Shown here in pieces: positions 8,317 through 16,670 of a stretch of DNA of 48,230 nucleotides. The position numbers and the translations under genes were made by a program. Source of the DNA: Paenibacillus agaridevorans (GTDB taxonomy: Bacteria > Bacillota > Bacilli > Paenibacillales > Paenibacillaceae); NCBI RefSeq assembly GCF_003112455.1, contig NZ_BDQX01000243.1, positions 42,536-90,765 on the forward strand, written 5' to 3'. The notes under the pieces were generated by a model. The model saw only the letters and a list, made by a program, of their open reading frames with translations, did not search any database and was not told the origin of the DNA. The stretch's first letter is position 1, and each line of letters begins with the position of its first letter.

Positions 8317-9693
8317 ATGGAAATGATGATTAACAGCGCTGTAGCAGCTTCAGTTCAGACAACAGCCGCCGTATCGCAAGGTGCATCTAAAGGACAGGCT
8401 GGAAACACGGCCGCCGGTTTTCAACGAACGTTGGTTCATCACATCGCTGGACAATCCGGGGGAGAAGAGGTTGCAGATCAACAATCTTCACTTGTGTCGG
8501 CAATAGCCGGACTGTCAGCTCTTGCAGAAGCCGAGAGCGAATTGCCGACGCCGACGCTGGAGGAGCTGATGGCCGCTATCGACGGATTGATCGACAGCCT
8601 GGGCGAGAACGCGCAAGACGACGAGACGCTGTCCGAGCAAGACTTGATTGAGCTGACTGGCGCAATGGAAAGCTTAAACGCCTTGCTCGCGCTCTTAGGC
8701 GCTCCGATTGTACGACTGCAGCCGCAAGCTGAGCTGCAAGCGGGGTTGGCGGAAGAAACAATCAGCATTCGGGAAGCGGCGTTAAACGTGAAGAGCAGTC
8801 TTCAGGACGCTTTGCTTGGGCTGCAAACGAAATTGCAGCAAGGACCTCTTAAACAAGTGCAGGGTCAGGATCCGCTTGCCTTCGTCGGTGAGCAGCTGCG
8901 AGCTATCGCCTCCAAGCTCGAGGGTGCTAAAACAAAGCCTTTAGAGCAAGCCTTAACCAGCGAGACGCCCGAGTGGCTGGTCACTCAGCAGTCCGGTTCT
9001 AATGAAGCGCTTGTCCACCTTCAACGAATGAGCCGTCAAACCGCGCATCCTGCATACATACAAGCAATCGCGGAACAAAAAGCCTTGTTTACCGAGACTT
9101 TGGTTCAAGCGGAAGTCGGAGCAAGCTCATCGGAACCGGCACAGCCCGTTCAGCTTCCGTTCGTGGGGCCTGATAACGTTCGGGAATTTGCATCGCTGCT
9201 AACCAAGTCCGCAGCACCGACGTCGTTCGTGCTCGCCGATGACTTCGCAGAAACGATGGAAGGCCTCATCGTGCAGAAGTTCGATATCCGGGCATTAAAC
9301 GGTGTTACCGAAGCAAAGCTTATGCTGTTCCCGGAGCATCTTGGACAAGTCGACGTTAAGATTTCCATGCAGAACGGTCTGTTGACCGCGCTGTTCCAAG
9401 CCGATAATGCAATGGCCAAGGATATGCTCGAGAATCAGATGGCTCAGCTGCGAGCTGCGTTGCAGGCGCAAGGTCTTAACGTGGAGAAGCTGGAAGTCAC
9501 TCAAAGCAGCTCCGCAGCTCAACTCTCCAATCAGCACTTCGGCAATGGCCAAAATGGCAGCGGACAATCCGGTGACCGTCAAGGTTTCCGCGAAGACGAG
9601 CGCGTGAGGGACAATGCTTTTGAGACGGAGATGGTGGAGCAAGCCGCTATACAGGGGTTAGGCTTTGGCAGATCGATTAACGAAAAGGCATAA
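8317..9693 (+). CDS. fliK: FliK, flagellar hook-length control protein
   Basis: A 458-residue secreted molecular ruler that stops hook export and switches FlhB specificity. The C-terminal domain contains LFPEHLGQVDVKISMQNG and QMAQLRAALQAQGLNVEKL, the Flg_hook domain signature; the rest is Q/A/E-rich and poorly conserved, as usual for the ruler part. ATG at 8317 has AGGAGGTGA at 8301-8309; a start at 8284 would lie before that site. It lies between the YlxF-like gene and flgD, as in B. subtilis. Confidence 0.93.
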   Translation: MEMMINSAVAASVQTTAAVSQGASKGQAGNTAAGFQRTLVHHIAGQSGGEEVADQQSSLVSAIAGLSALAEAESELPTPTLEELMAAIDGLIDSLGENAQDDETLSEQDLIELTGAMESLNALLALLGAPIVRLQPQAELQAGLAEETISIREAALNVKSSLQDALLGLQTKLQQGPLKQVQGQDPLAFVGEQLRAIASKLEGAKTKPLEQALTSETPEWLVTQQSGSNEALVHLQRMSRQTAHPAYIQAIAEQKALFTETLVQAEVGASSSEPAQPVQLPFVGPDNVREFASLLTKSAAPTSFVLADDFAETMEGLIVQKFDIRALNGVTEAKLMLFPEHLGQVDVKISMQNGLLTALFQADNAMAKDMLENQMAQLRAALQAQGLNVEKLEVTQSSSAAQLSNQHFGNGQNGSGQSGDRQGFREDERVRDNAFETEMVEQAAIQGLGFGRSINEKA

Positions 9694-9756
9694 ATACAAT
9701 ACTTCATTTGCGAGTTTGCAATCTAATCTATGTTTGGAAGGATGGAGGTGAGGAAA

Positions 9757-10245
9757 TTGTCAGATGCTGTGTCCACCCGAACGGTATGGCCCAACTACGA
9801 TAAATCCAACGTGCAGGCTGCGGCGAACAAGAAGTCGACCGACACACTTGGCAAAGATCAGTTCTTGTCCATTCTCGTTACGCAATTAAGAAATCAGGAT
9901 CCAATGCAGCCTATGCAAGATAAAGAGTTTATTGCGCAGATGGCGCAATTTACTTCCGTCGAGCAGCTGATGAACATGGCGGGAGAGCTCTCGTTAATGC
10001 GTCAGAGCATCGGCTCCGCTTCGAGCCTGATCGGCAAACATATAGAATGGTACGAATACAACGAACAAGGCAACGTCATCTCGATGACGGGACAAGTGGA
10101 TTCCATTTTGTCCAGGGATGGCCTATTGTACGCCAAGTCTGGCGATAAAGAGGTAGCGCTGGATTATGTCGTTGCGATCTCGGATACGGAGATTGAGGCC
10201 AAGGACCCTGTGGAAGAGGATGGCGCAGGGGAGGAAACGCCATGA
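9757..10245 (+). CDS. flgD: FlgD, hook-assembly scaffold (hook cap) protein
   Basis: A 162-residue protein that caps the growing hook and guides insertion of hook subunits. The core motif LGKDQFLSILVTQLRNQDP and the following EFIAQMAQFTSVEQL define FlgD. TTG at 9757 (MSDAVSTRT) is preferred because GGAGGTGA at 9744-9751 is 5 nt away; the ATG at 9730 lies upstream of that site. The last 4 nt overlap the next gene (ATGA), suggesting coupled translation. It lacks the larger C-terminal Ig-like domains of Gram-negative FlgD, as expected for Bacillota. Confidence 0.94.
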   Translation: MSDAVSTRTVWPNYDKSNVQAAANKKSTDTLGKDQFLSILVTQLRNQDPMQPMQDKEFIAQMAQFTSVEQLMNMAGELSLMRQSIGSASSLIGKHIEWYEYNEQGNVISMTGQVDSILSRDGLLYAKSGDKEVALDYVVAISDTEIEAKDPVEEDGAGEETP

Positions 10246-10634
10246 GCGATAGGATAAAAATCGGTCATCTGTTTCCGATCAAAACGACGCCTATTCAGCT
10301 TGAGAAGGCGGATAAAACCCATACCCATCAACAGGGAAAACCCGTATCTACGGAATTCCGCGATTTGCTGGAATCCAAAGTATTAAAGTTCAGTCATCAT
10401 GCCGAGACGAGAATGGAGCAAAGAGGCATTAAGCTGCAGCCCGATTCTTTGACTCAAATCATGCAGGCCGTGGACGATGCCGCATCCAAAGGCGCCAAGG
10501 ATTCTTTGATCGTCTACCGCGATATCGCCATGATCGTAAACGTTCCGAGCCGAACAGTTGTAACGGCGCTTGACGGTAATCAAATGAAAAGCAACGTATT
10601 TACACAAATCGACAGCGCGATCATTTTGAACTAA
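10242..10634 (+). CDS. Flagellar operon protein of the TIGR02530 type
   Basis: A 130-residue protein of unknown biochemical role found between flgD and the hook gene in many Bacillota. Visible marks are LLESKVLKFSHHAETRMEQRGI and VYRDIAMIVNVPSRTVVTALDG, which I recognise as the conserved region of this family; the rest is hydrophilic and no signal peptide or membrane segment is seen. The ATG overlaps the flgD stop by 4 nt. A role in hook assembly is an inference from position only. Confidence 0.85.
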   Translation: MSDRIKIGHLFPIKTTPIQLEKADKTHTHQQGKPVSTEFRDLLESKVLKFSHHAETRMEQRGIKLQPDSLTQIMQAVDDAASKGAKDSLIVYRDIAMIVNVPSRTVVTALDGNQMKSNVFTQIDSAIILN

Positions 10635-10729
10635 GGTTGGACCTCTTTGAGGAAGCCTGGTCGTGGACCGATTGAAGCGACTGAGGGAGCAATGATCGAC
10701 ATTATTTGAACCAATGGAGGAATAGAGCC

Positions 10730-11542
10730 ATGTTAAGATCGATGTATTCCGGCGTGTCCGGCATGAGAGGGTTCCAAACGAAGCTCGACGTTATCGGCAA
10801 TAACATTGCAAACGTAAATACGGTAGGCTTCAAAGCGGGCCGTGTCATGTTTCAGGACATTCTTAGCCAGACGGTAGCCGGAGTTACCGCGCCGGAAGAA
10901 GGAGAGCGTGGCGGTGTTAATGCCAGACAGATCGGACTTGGCGTATCGATCGGGTCGATTGATACGATACACACGGCTGGCAGCGCCATGACGACGAATC
11001 AACCGAATGACCTTCGTATCGACGGGGATGGATTTTTTGTAGTATCGGCCGGTGCTGATGGCGAAATGTTGTTGACGCGCGCAGGCAATTTCACTCTTGA
11101 CTCGGCCAGGCAGCTGGTTACGTCCGACGGCATGTTCGTTCTGGATAGCGGCGGTGCTCCTATCGTGCTTGATGAAGAAGTTACGGCTTATTCTATCAGC
11201 CAAGACGGTATGATTATCGGCGTGACGGTTGACGGCCAAGTGGAGGTGGCTCAGCTCGGGATCGCCAAGGTCGTCAATCCAAGCGGCCTCGAGAAGCTTG
11301 GAGGCAACTTGTACCGGATGACGGTAAATGCCAATCCGGACGGCGAATTCGATCTGTTGACGGCGAATGACGCAGAGACCGGCACGGGCGCCATTATTTC
11401 CGGTCAGCTGGAGATGTCCAACGTCGATCTGACGGCGGAGTTTACAGAGATGATCGTTGCGCAGCGCGGATTCCAGGCGAACTCCAGAATTATTACGACT
11501 TCTGACGAAATTTTGCAAGAAGTCGTTAACTTGAAACGTTAA
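10730..11542 (+). CDS. flgE: FlgE-type flagellar hook protein (FlgG family sequence)
   Basis: A 270-residue hook/rod family protein. The N-terminal MLRSMYSGVSGMRGFQTKL with IGNNIANVNTVGFK, and the C-terminal EMIVAQRGFQANSRIITTSD, are the two halves of the axial-protein coiled coil. In B. subtilis the gene at this place encodes the short hook protein FlgE (about 264 residues), formerly called FlgG; annotation pipelines often still say FlgG. I call it the hook protein because it follows fliK and flgD. ATG at 10730 has GGAGGAA at 10716-10722; 95 nt of otherwise featureless sequence precedes it. Confidence 0.9.
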   Translation: MLRSMYSGVSGMRGFQTKLDVIGNNIANVNTVGFKAGRVMFQDILSQTVAGVTAPEEGERGGVNARQIGLGVSIGSIDTIHTAGSAMTTNQPNDLRIDGDGFFVVSAGADGEMLLTRAGNFTLDSARQLVTSDGMFVLDSGGAPIVLDEEVTAYSISQDGMIIGVTVDGQVEVAQLGIAKVVNPSGLEKLGGNLYRMTVNANPDGEFDLLTANDAETGTGAIISGQLEMSNVDLTAEFTEMIVAQRGFQANSRIITTSDEILQEVVNLKR

Positions 11543-11568
11543 ACCTTAGAATAATAGCAAGCTAATTC

Positions 11569-11593
11569 GGGAGGCCGTTCCTAGCGGTCTCCT
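11569..11593 (+). other. Intercistronic hairpin before flbD
   Basis: A 9-bp stem (11569-11577 with 11585-11593, two G-U pairs) with a 7-nt loop lies between the hook gene and flbD. There is no T run after it, so it is not a normal terminator; it may instead affect mRNA stability or set the level of hook protein relative to downstream genes. Confidence 0.5.
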
Positions 11594-11616
11594 CCTACAT
11601 AGCAAGGGGGTAGCTG

Positions 11617-11844
11617 ATGATTACCGTAACGCGATTGAATGGAACCAAAGTTGTTATTAATGCGCTTCTCATTGAATTGATTGAAGAGGCTGCTGATACC
11701 GTGATCACGCTCACGACAGGCAAGAAGCTGGTGGTGAAGGAAAAGTCTTCCGAGCTGCTGCTTCTGAATCAGCAGTTTCTTCAAACAATCGGCCTCGTCG
11801 CGGCGGCCCAAAAGAGTGATCAAACGGAGGGTCCTACGTCATGA
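11617..11844 (+). CDS. swrD: FlbD/SwrD family small flagellar protein
   Basis: A 75-residue protein beginning MITVTRLNGTKVVINALLI, the FlbD family signature, with a hydrophobic beta-rich core (TVITLTTGKKLVVKE). In B. subtilis the equivalent SwrD (YlzI) supports flagellar power and swarming. It follows AAGGGGG and its stop overlaps the fliL start (ATGA). The name flbD is also used; it is unrelated to the Caulobacter regulator FlbD. Confidence 0.9.
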   Translation: MITVTRLNGTKVVINALLIELIEEAADTVITLTTGKKLVVKEKSSELLLLNQQFLQTIGLVAAAQKSDQTEGPTS

Positions 11845-12305
11845 AAAAAATGTTGCCTTGGTTAATAACGATCTTGTTATCTATTACGCTTATCGCCATT
11901 GTATCCATCATTTTGTTCCGTTCGCTGTTTAACGATCCAGCCAGTACAGCAGCGAACAAGGAGCCGGTCGAAATCGAAAAGCTATCGGCCGATAAGCGTG
12001 TCGAGGTGACAGCCGAACTCAATGATTTTCGCCGCAATCTGAAAGATCAAGAGAAAGTTGTGATTATCAGCTTTGCGTTCCAGCTCGACGCGAAAAAGAC
12101 GAAAGAGGATTTTGACAAGCTGCTCGAAATTGAAATCAAGCCTATGATCAGCCGCACTCTCGCCGATACAACCGCAGAAGAATTAAATGGGTCGCAGGGA
12201 GAAGACGCGCTTGAATCTAAGCTTCTTAACTTGATTAATCCTGCCCTGCCGAAAGGCAAGCTGATTAAAGTCGAAATTACGGATTTCATTATTACAGAAC
12301 TATAA
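11841..12305 (+). CDS. fliL: FliL, basal body-associated stator protein
   Basis: A 154-residue single-pass membrane protein that associates with the stator ring and supports torque. A short cytoplasmic N terminus is followed by a membrane segment at about 7-28 (LITILLSITLIAIVSIIL) and an extracytoplasmic domain with VIISFAFQLDA and the C-terminal KVEITDFIITEL typical of FliL. It overlaps swrD by 4 nt and precedes fliM. Confidence 0.93.
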   Translation: MKKMLPWLITILLSITLIAIVSIILFRSLFNDPASTAANKEPVEIEKLSADKRVEVTAELNDFRRNLKDQEKVVIISFAFQLDAKKTKEDFDKLLEIEIKPMISRTLADTTAEELNGSQGEDALESKLLNLINPALPKGKLIKVEITDFIITEL

Positions 12306-12339
12306 CTTATAGGCGATTTCCTCGAAGGAGGTGAGAGAA

Positions 12340-13341
12340 TTGGTTGATGTATTATCGCAGAACGAGATCGACGCCCTGCTAGCTGCGCTGTCTTCCGGCG
12401 AGATGGACGCGGAGGATTTGAAGAAGGAAGAGGTTACGCGAAAAGTCAGCGTGTACGATTTCAAACGGGCCGTGCGGTTCTCGAAGGACCATATCCGGAG
12501 CTTGACTCGCATTCACGAAAACTTCGCGCGATATTTGACAACCTATTTCTCGGCGCAGCTTCGTACCTTTGTCCAGATCAACGTCGTGGACGTGGAGCAA
12601 TTGCCTTATGACGAGTTTATTCGTTCCATTCCGAAGATGACGATTCTCAATATTTTCGAAGCGGAACCGCTCGAAGGGCGAATGGTGCTGGAGGTCCATC
12701 CGAACGTTGCTTATGCGATGTTGGACCGCATGCTGGGCGGACAGGGTATCGCTCCATCCAAAATAAACAATTTAACCGAGATTGAAACAACCGTTATGGA
12801 ACGAATTTTCGCGAGAACGTTCGAAAGCCTGCAAGAGGCCTGGAAGACGATTATCGATATTTCGCCCAGGCTGGAGGCGTTGGAGACCAATCCGCAATTT
12901 ATGCAGATCGTATCCCCTAACGAAACGATCGCTCTTATATCGTTCAGTACGAAGATCGGCGATACAACCGGCATGATCAACTTATGTATCCCGCATGTCG
13001 TGTTAGAACCGATTATGGCAAGACTTTCTGTGCATCATTGGTTTGTTTCTCAGAAAAAAGAACGGATTCCGGAAGAAGTGGAAATTCTGGAGCAGCGCGT
13101 GAGCAAAGCGAAGCTTCCCATCATCGCCGAGCTAGGCGAATCGTCAATTACGATACAGGAGTTCTTGTCGCTGGGCGTTGGCGATGTGCTGTCCCTTAAT
13201 AAATCGGTTGAGGATGGTCTTCGAATTAAGGTAGGGGACAAGCTGAAGTTTATCGGAAGTCCAGGCTCGGTCAAAGATCGGTTAGCCGTTCAGATTGACG
13301 AAATTGTAAGCGAAGGAGCGGATGAATTACATGATGAGTAA
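12340..13341 (+). CDS. fliM: FliM, flagellar motor switch protein
   Basis: A 333-residue C-ring protein that binds CheY-P and transmits the switch signal to FliG. The N-terminal peptide VLSQNEIDALLAAL is the CheY-P binding motif; the middle domain is CheC-like without phosphatase residues; the C-terminal SpoA domain (about 250-325, GESSITIQEFLSLGVGDVL) binds FliY/FliN. TTG at 12340 is chosen because AAGGAGGTGA ends at 12334 and the resulting N terminus matches the family; the GTG at 12331 is inside that ribosome site. It overlaps fliY by about 11 nt. Confidence 0.97.
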   Translation: MVDVLSQNEIDALLAALSSGEMDAEDLKKEEVTRKVSVYDFKRAVRFSKDHIRSLTRIHENFARYLTTYFSAQLRTFVQINVVDVEQLPYDEFIRSIPKMTILNIFEAEPLEGRMVLEVHPNVAYAMLDRMLGGQGIAPSKINNLTEIETTVMERIFARTFESLQEAWKTIIDISPRLEALETNPQFMQIVSPNETIALISFSTKIGDTTGMINLCIPHVVLEPIMARLSVHHWFVSQKKERIPEEVEILEQRVSKAKLPIIAELGESSITIQEFLSLGVGDVLSLNKSVEDGLRIKVGDKLKFIGSPGSVKDRLAVQIDEIVSEGADELHDE

Positions 13342-14581
13342 AGATTATTTATCACAAGAGGAAATCGACGCCCTACTTCGTCAGTCCTCTAATGAACCTG
13401 AAGAGATTGCGCTTCCTTCCAATGAAGTTCAATTATCGGACTTCTTGTCTTCTTTGGAGCAGGATGCGCTTGGCGAGATCGGCAACATTACTTTCGGGAG
13501 CGCGGCAACGGCGTTGTCGACGCTGCTGGGTAAGAAAGTAGAAATTACAACACCTCAAGTTACGTTGGTCAGACGCGAGGAACTGGGCGATATTTTCCCG
13601 AAACCCCATGTAGCGGTCAGCGTGCAATATGTGGACGGATTCGAAGGAATCAACTCCCTGGTCATTCGCACGAAGGATGCTCAAGTCATTGCGGATTTGA
13701 TGTTAGGCGGAGAAGGACTTGTCGAAGCCGGTGAATTAAACGAAATTCATATCAGTGCCGTTCAGGAAGCGATGAATCAGATGATGGGCTCTTCGGCAAC
13801 CTCCATGTCGACCATCTTTAACCGTTTTGTTAATATTTCTCCGCCTGGCATCGACATCCTTGATGTCAATCGGGGCGACGGAATGGGACATCTGCCTCCG
13901 GTGGACGTGTTTATTAAAATCTCTTTCCACTTGACGATTGGCGATCTCATCGATTCGACAATCATGCAGCTTCTGCCCGTATCCTTCGCCAAACAAATGG
14001 TGTCGACGCTTATGGGGGATGCCGAGCTGCCGGAGCCTGCAGCTTCCGAACCAGCCAAAGCAACGGCGGAAGCAGAGCAGCAAGCAGCCATTCAGCAATC
14101 AGCTGCTGCAGCATCGATGATGGCGCCACCAATTCAGCCTCCGATGCAGGCCGCACCGCCTATGCAGAATGCTGGAGGGTATGGGATTCCCGCAGCAGGC
14201 TACGACAACCAAACGGGTTATCCGGGACCTTCGGCCCATCCGCAAGGACTTAATCGCAACGTCAATGTTCAGCCCGTTCAGTTTGCGAACTTTAACAATG
14301 CGTCTTTTGTACCACAAGACAACACAAATCTAAATTTATTGCTCGACATACCGCTGAAGGTCACTGTAGAATTAGGTAGAACCCAGAAGCAAATTAAGGA
14401 TATTCTAGAACTGTCCCAAGGCTCCATTATCGAGTTGGACAAGCTAGCCGGCGAACCGGTCGACATTCTCGTCAACAACAAACTAATCGCAAAAGGCGAG
14501 GTTGTTGTCATCGACGAGAACTTCGGCGTGCGTGTCACGGACATCGTCAGCCAATGGGACCGTATTCAAAAATTACAATAA
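13331..14581 (+). CDS. fliY: FliY, switch protein with CheY-P phosphatase domain
   Basis: A protein of 416 residues that combines an N-terminal EIDALL peptide, a CheC-type phosphatase domain and a C-terminal FliN-like SpoA domain. Phosphatase motifs appear twice: EIGNITFGSAATALSTLL near 40-60, and EAMNQMMGSSATSMSTIF later. The SpoA part begins about 325 (LLLDIPLKVTVELGRTQK). A P/A/Q/M-rich linker of roughly 90 residues (about 230-320) separates them and is longer than I expect. Start is uncertain: AAGGAG at 13313-13318 is 12 nt from ATG 13331 and 3 nt from ATG 13322, so either is possible. Confidence 0.95.
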   Translation: MMSKDYLSQEEIDALLRQSSNEPEEIALPSNEVQLSDFLSSLEQDALGEIGNITFGSAATALSTLLGKKVEITTPQVTLVRREELGDIFPKPHVAVSVQYVDGFEGINSLVIRTKDAQVIADLMLGGEGLVEAGELNEIHISAVQEAMNQMMGSSATSMSTIFNRFVNISPPGIDILDVNRGDGMGHLPPVDVFIKISFHLTIGDLIDSTIMQLLPVSFAKQMVSTLMGDAELPEPAASEPAKATAEAEQQAAIQQSAAAASMMAPPIQPPMQAAPPMQNAGGYGIPAAGYDNQTGYPGPSAHPQGLNRNVNVQPVQFANFNNASFVPQDNTNLNLLLDIPLKVTVELGRTQKQIKDILELSQGSIIELDKLAGEPVDILVNNKLIAKGEVVVIDENFGVRVTDIVSQWDRIQKLQ

Positions 14582-14601
14582 CATCCTAGGAGGAAATGAA
14601 C

Positions 14602-14964
14602 ATGGCAAACCGGATTCTGATCGTTGACGACGCAGCTTTCATGCGTATGATGATTCGCGATATTTTGTCGAAAAATGGCTATGAGGTAGTAGGAGAGGCG
14701 CAGGACGGCGCGCAAGCGGTGGAGAAATACAAGGAACTGAAACCGGATCTTATTACGATGGACATCACAATGCCCGAGATGGACGGGATCTCCGCACTTA
14801 AAGAGATCAAAAAGATGGACGGCAATGCCAAAGTCATCATGTGCTCCGCCATGGGTCAACAAGCGATGGTCATCGATGCGATACAAGCTGGTGCGAAGGA
14901 CTTTATCGTCAAGCCATTTCAAGCGGATCGTGTTATCGAAGCGATTAAGAAGACGCTGGGATAA
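14602..14964 (+). CDS. cheY: CheY, chemotaxis response regulator
   Basis: A 120-residue single receiver domain that, when phosphorylated by CheA, binds the flagellar switch. Key residues are present: acidic pocket D9 D10, phosphoacceptor D54, S82 and K104 (KPF). ATG at 14602 is chosen because AGGAGG at 14588-14593 is 8 nt away; ATG 14596 is only 2 nt away. It is located between fliY and fliO, as in B. subtilis. Confidence 0.97.
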   Translation: MANRILIVDDAAFMRMMIRDILSKNGYEVVGEAQDGAQAVEKYKELKPDLITMDITMPEMDGISALKEIKKMDGNAKVIMCSAMGQQAMVIDAIQAGAKDFIVKPFQADRVIEAIKKTLG

Positions 14965-14979
14965 GGCATCAGCAACGCT

Positions 14980-15621
14980 ATGAAATTACAACTACGAACC
15001 GCTGTGTTGGCCGCGGCAGGCCTGTCCGTTTTACCGGGGGTTGCCGCAGCCAAGCTCGGGGAGAGCGGCGCCGGCAACGAGATCCCCGAACCCTTTTCCG
15101 GTTCGGAGCCCGGAGAGTTTCTCAGTGGACTCGTTTGGGTGATCATTTCTCTTGCGATCGTGATTACTCTAATCGTGGTCGTGATCAAGTGGCTGTCGAG
15201 TCGCAGTCGATCTTGGGGCGCGAGTCGCTCCATGCGTTCAATGGGCGGCATTGCTCTTGGTCAAAACAGCTCGATGCAAGTCGTTGAGATTGCAGGCAGC
15301 ATCTACATTGTTGGCGTCGGCAATTCCATTACGCTGCTCGATAAAATAGACGATCCCGAACAAGTCGAGAGAGTCATCGCCGCAATGGAGAAGCAAGCCG
15401 AAGTCACGTGGGCGCCAAAGGATATCGTTTCGTTGGTCAGACGCTGGCGCACCGGCGACAAAGAAGAGAAACAACCTAAGGACGAACGTTGGAACGATTC
15501 GGCATCCTTTCAGCAATTGCTGAACAGCAAGCTTTCTCAGCAGAGCGATCGAAAGGAACAATTGGAAAGCTTGCTAAACAAACAAAATAAGAATGAACGG
15601 TTGATGGACGATGAAAAATAA
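14980..15621 (+). CDS. fliO: FliO (FliZ-type), export-gate assembly membrane protein
   Basis: A 213-residue protein that helps assemble the FliP pore of the flagellar type III export gate. It begins with a probable signal peptide (about 1-24, ending VAAAK), then a membrane segment at about 50-70 (VWVIISLAIVITLIVVVI) and a cytoplasmic domain with SRSMRSMGGIALGQNSSMQ and VVEIAGSIYIVGVGNSI, typical of FliO. The ribosome site before ATG 14980 is weak. It overlaps fliP by 11 nt. Called FliZ in B. subtilis. Confidence 0.9.
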   Translation: MKLQLRTAVLAAAGLSVLPGVAAAKLGESGAGNEIPEPFSGSEPGEFLSGLVWVIISLAIVITLIVVVIKWLSSRSRSWGASRSMRSMGGIALGQNSSMQVVEIAGSIYIVGVGNSITLLDKIDDPEQVERVIAAMEKQAEVTWAPKDIVSLVRRWRTGDKEEKQPKDERWNDSASFQQLLNSKLSQQSDRKEQLESLLNKQNKNERLMDDEK

Positions 15622-16372
15622 GAAATGGGTGTCTTTCTTCGCCGTTCTGCTGCTATCATTACTGCTTCAGAGTCAGACTTTCGCGGAGCCGTTGCCGGAT
15701 ATTTCGATTAATATCGGCAATAACGGGGGGGATGGAGAAGCGCCCGGCACCAGCGCGCTGTCGTTGCTGCTTATTATTACGGTACTAAGCATCGCGCCGG
15801 CAATCATGGTGCTCATGACCAGCTTTACTCGGATCGTAATCGTGCTTGGATTCGTTCGAACTTCAATTGGCACTCAGACGACGCCGCCGAATCAGGTATT
15901 GATCGGTCTTGCCATGTTCCTTACTTTTTTTATCATGGCGCCTACATTCGGGCAAGTAAACGAGGTTGCTCTTCAGCCATACCTGAAGGGCGAGATTACA
16001 CAAACGCAAGCGTTCGAAGAAGCGGCCAAGCCGATGAAAAAATTTATGTTCGCCCATACGCGCGAAAAAGATTTATTGTTGTTCATGAATTACACGCAGA
16101 CAGAAAAACCGTCTTCGTACGAAGATATTCCGCTGACTGTGTTGATTCCGGCCTATGCCATCAGCGAACTCAAGACAGCTTTCCAGATGGGCTTTATGAT
16201 ATTTATCCCGTTCCTGGTCATTGACATGATTGTCGCCAGTACCTTAATGGCGATGGGGATGATGATGCTGCCGCCGATCATGATCTCGTTACCGTTCAAG
16301 CTGCTTTTATTCGTGCTTGTTGATGGCTGGTATCTGATCGTCAAGTCGTTGCTGCTCAGCTTCAACACATGA
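15611..16372 (+). CDS. fliP: FliP, flagellar export gate pore protein
   Basis: A 253-residue inner-membrane protein forming the export pore with FliQ and FliR. A cleavable signal peptide (about 1-25, ending TFAEP) is followed by TSFTRIVIVLGFVRTSIGTQ and TPPNQVLIGLAMFLT, the FliP signature, and four membrane segments. The C-terminal part MMMLPPIMISLPFKLLLFVL also matches. Length and topology are as usual. Confidence 0.98.
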   Translation: MKNKKWVSFFAVLLLSLLLQSQTFAEPLPDISINIGNNGGDGEAPGTSALSLLLIITVLSIAPAIMVLMTSFTRIVIVLGFVRTSIGTQTTPPNQVLIGLAMFLTFFIMAPTFGQVNEVALQPYLKGEITQTQAFEEAAKPMKKFMFAHTREKDLLLFMNYTQTEKPSSYEDIPLTVLIPAYAISELKTAFQMGFMIFIPFLVIDMIVASTLMAMGMMMLPPIMISLPFKLLLFVLVDGWYLIVKSLLLSFNT

Positions 16373-16393
16373 TGCCACAGGAGGGTAATGCTC

Positions 16394-16663
16394 ATGAGTG
16401 CTGACTTCGTCATCGGATTAGCCGGCGAAGCGGTGTATACGGTTCTGAAAGCCAGCGCTCCAATGCTGGTCCTCGCCTTGGTTGTTGGTTTGTTAATCAG
16501 CGTCTTTCAGGCGACGACCCAGATTCAGGAGCAGACGCTCGCTTTTGTTCCCAAGATTGTCGCTGTTTTTGTCTCCATCATTGTTTTCGGACCATGGATA
16601 CTGAATACGGTTGTCGACTTCACATACCGGCTGCTGAACAATCTTCATCATTACATCGGTTAG
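16394..16663 (+). CDS. fliQ: FliQ, flagellar export gate protein
   Basis: An 89-residue protein with two membrane helices, part of the FliPQR export channel. SVFQATTQIQEQTLAFVPKI is the typical FliQ loop. ATG 16394 (MSADFVIGLA) has AGGAGGGT at 16379-16386, 7 nt upstream; ATG 16388 abuts it. Length equals B. subtilis FliQ. Confidence 0.96.
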   Translation: MSADFVIGLAGEAVYTVLKASAPMLVLALVVGLLISVFQATTQIQEQTLAFVPKIVAVFVSIIVFGPWILNTVVDFTYRLLNNLHHYIG

Positions 16664-16670
16664 GTTGTGA

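Noticed and set aside
10733..11518. 261-residue minus-strand open frame opposite the hook gene
   Set aside because: Antisense shadow of a well-supported FlgE/FlgG family gene.
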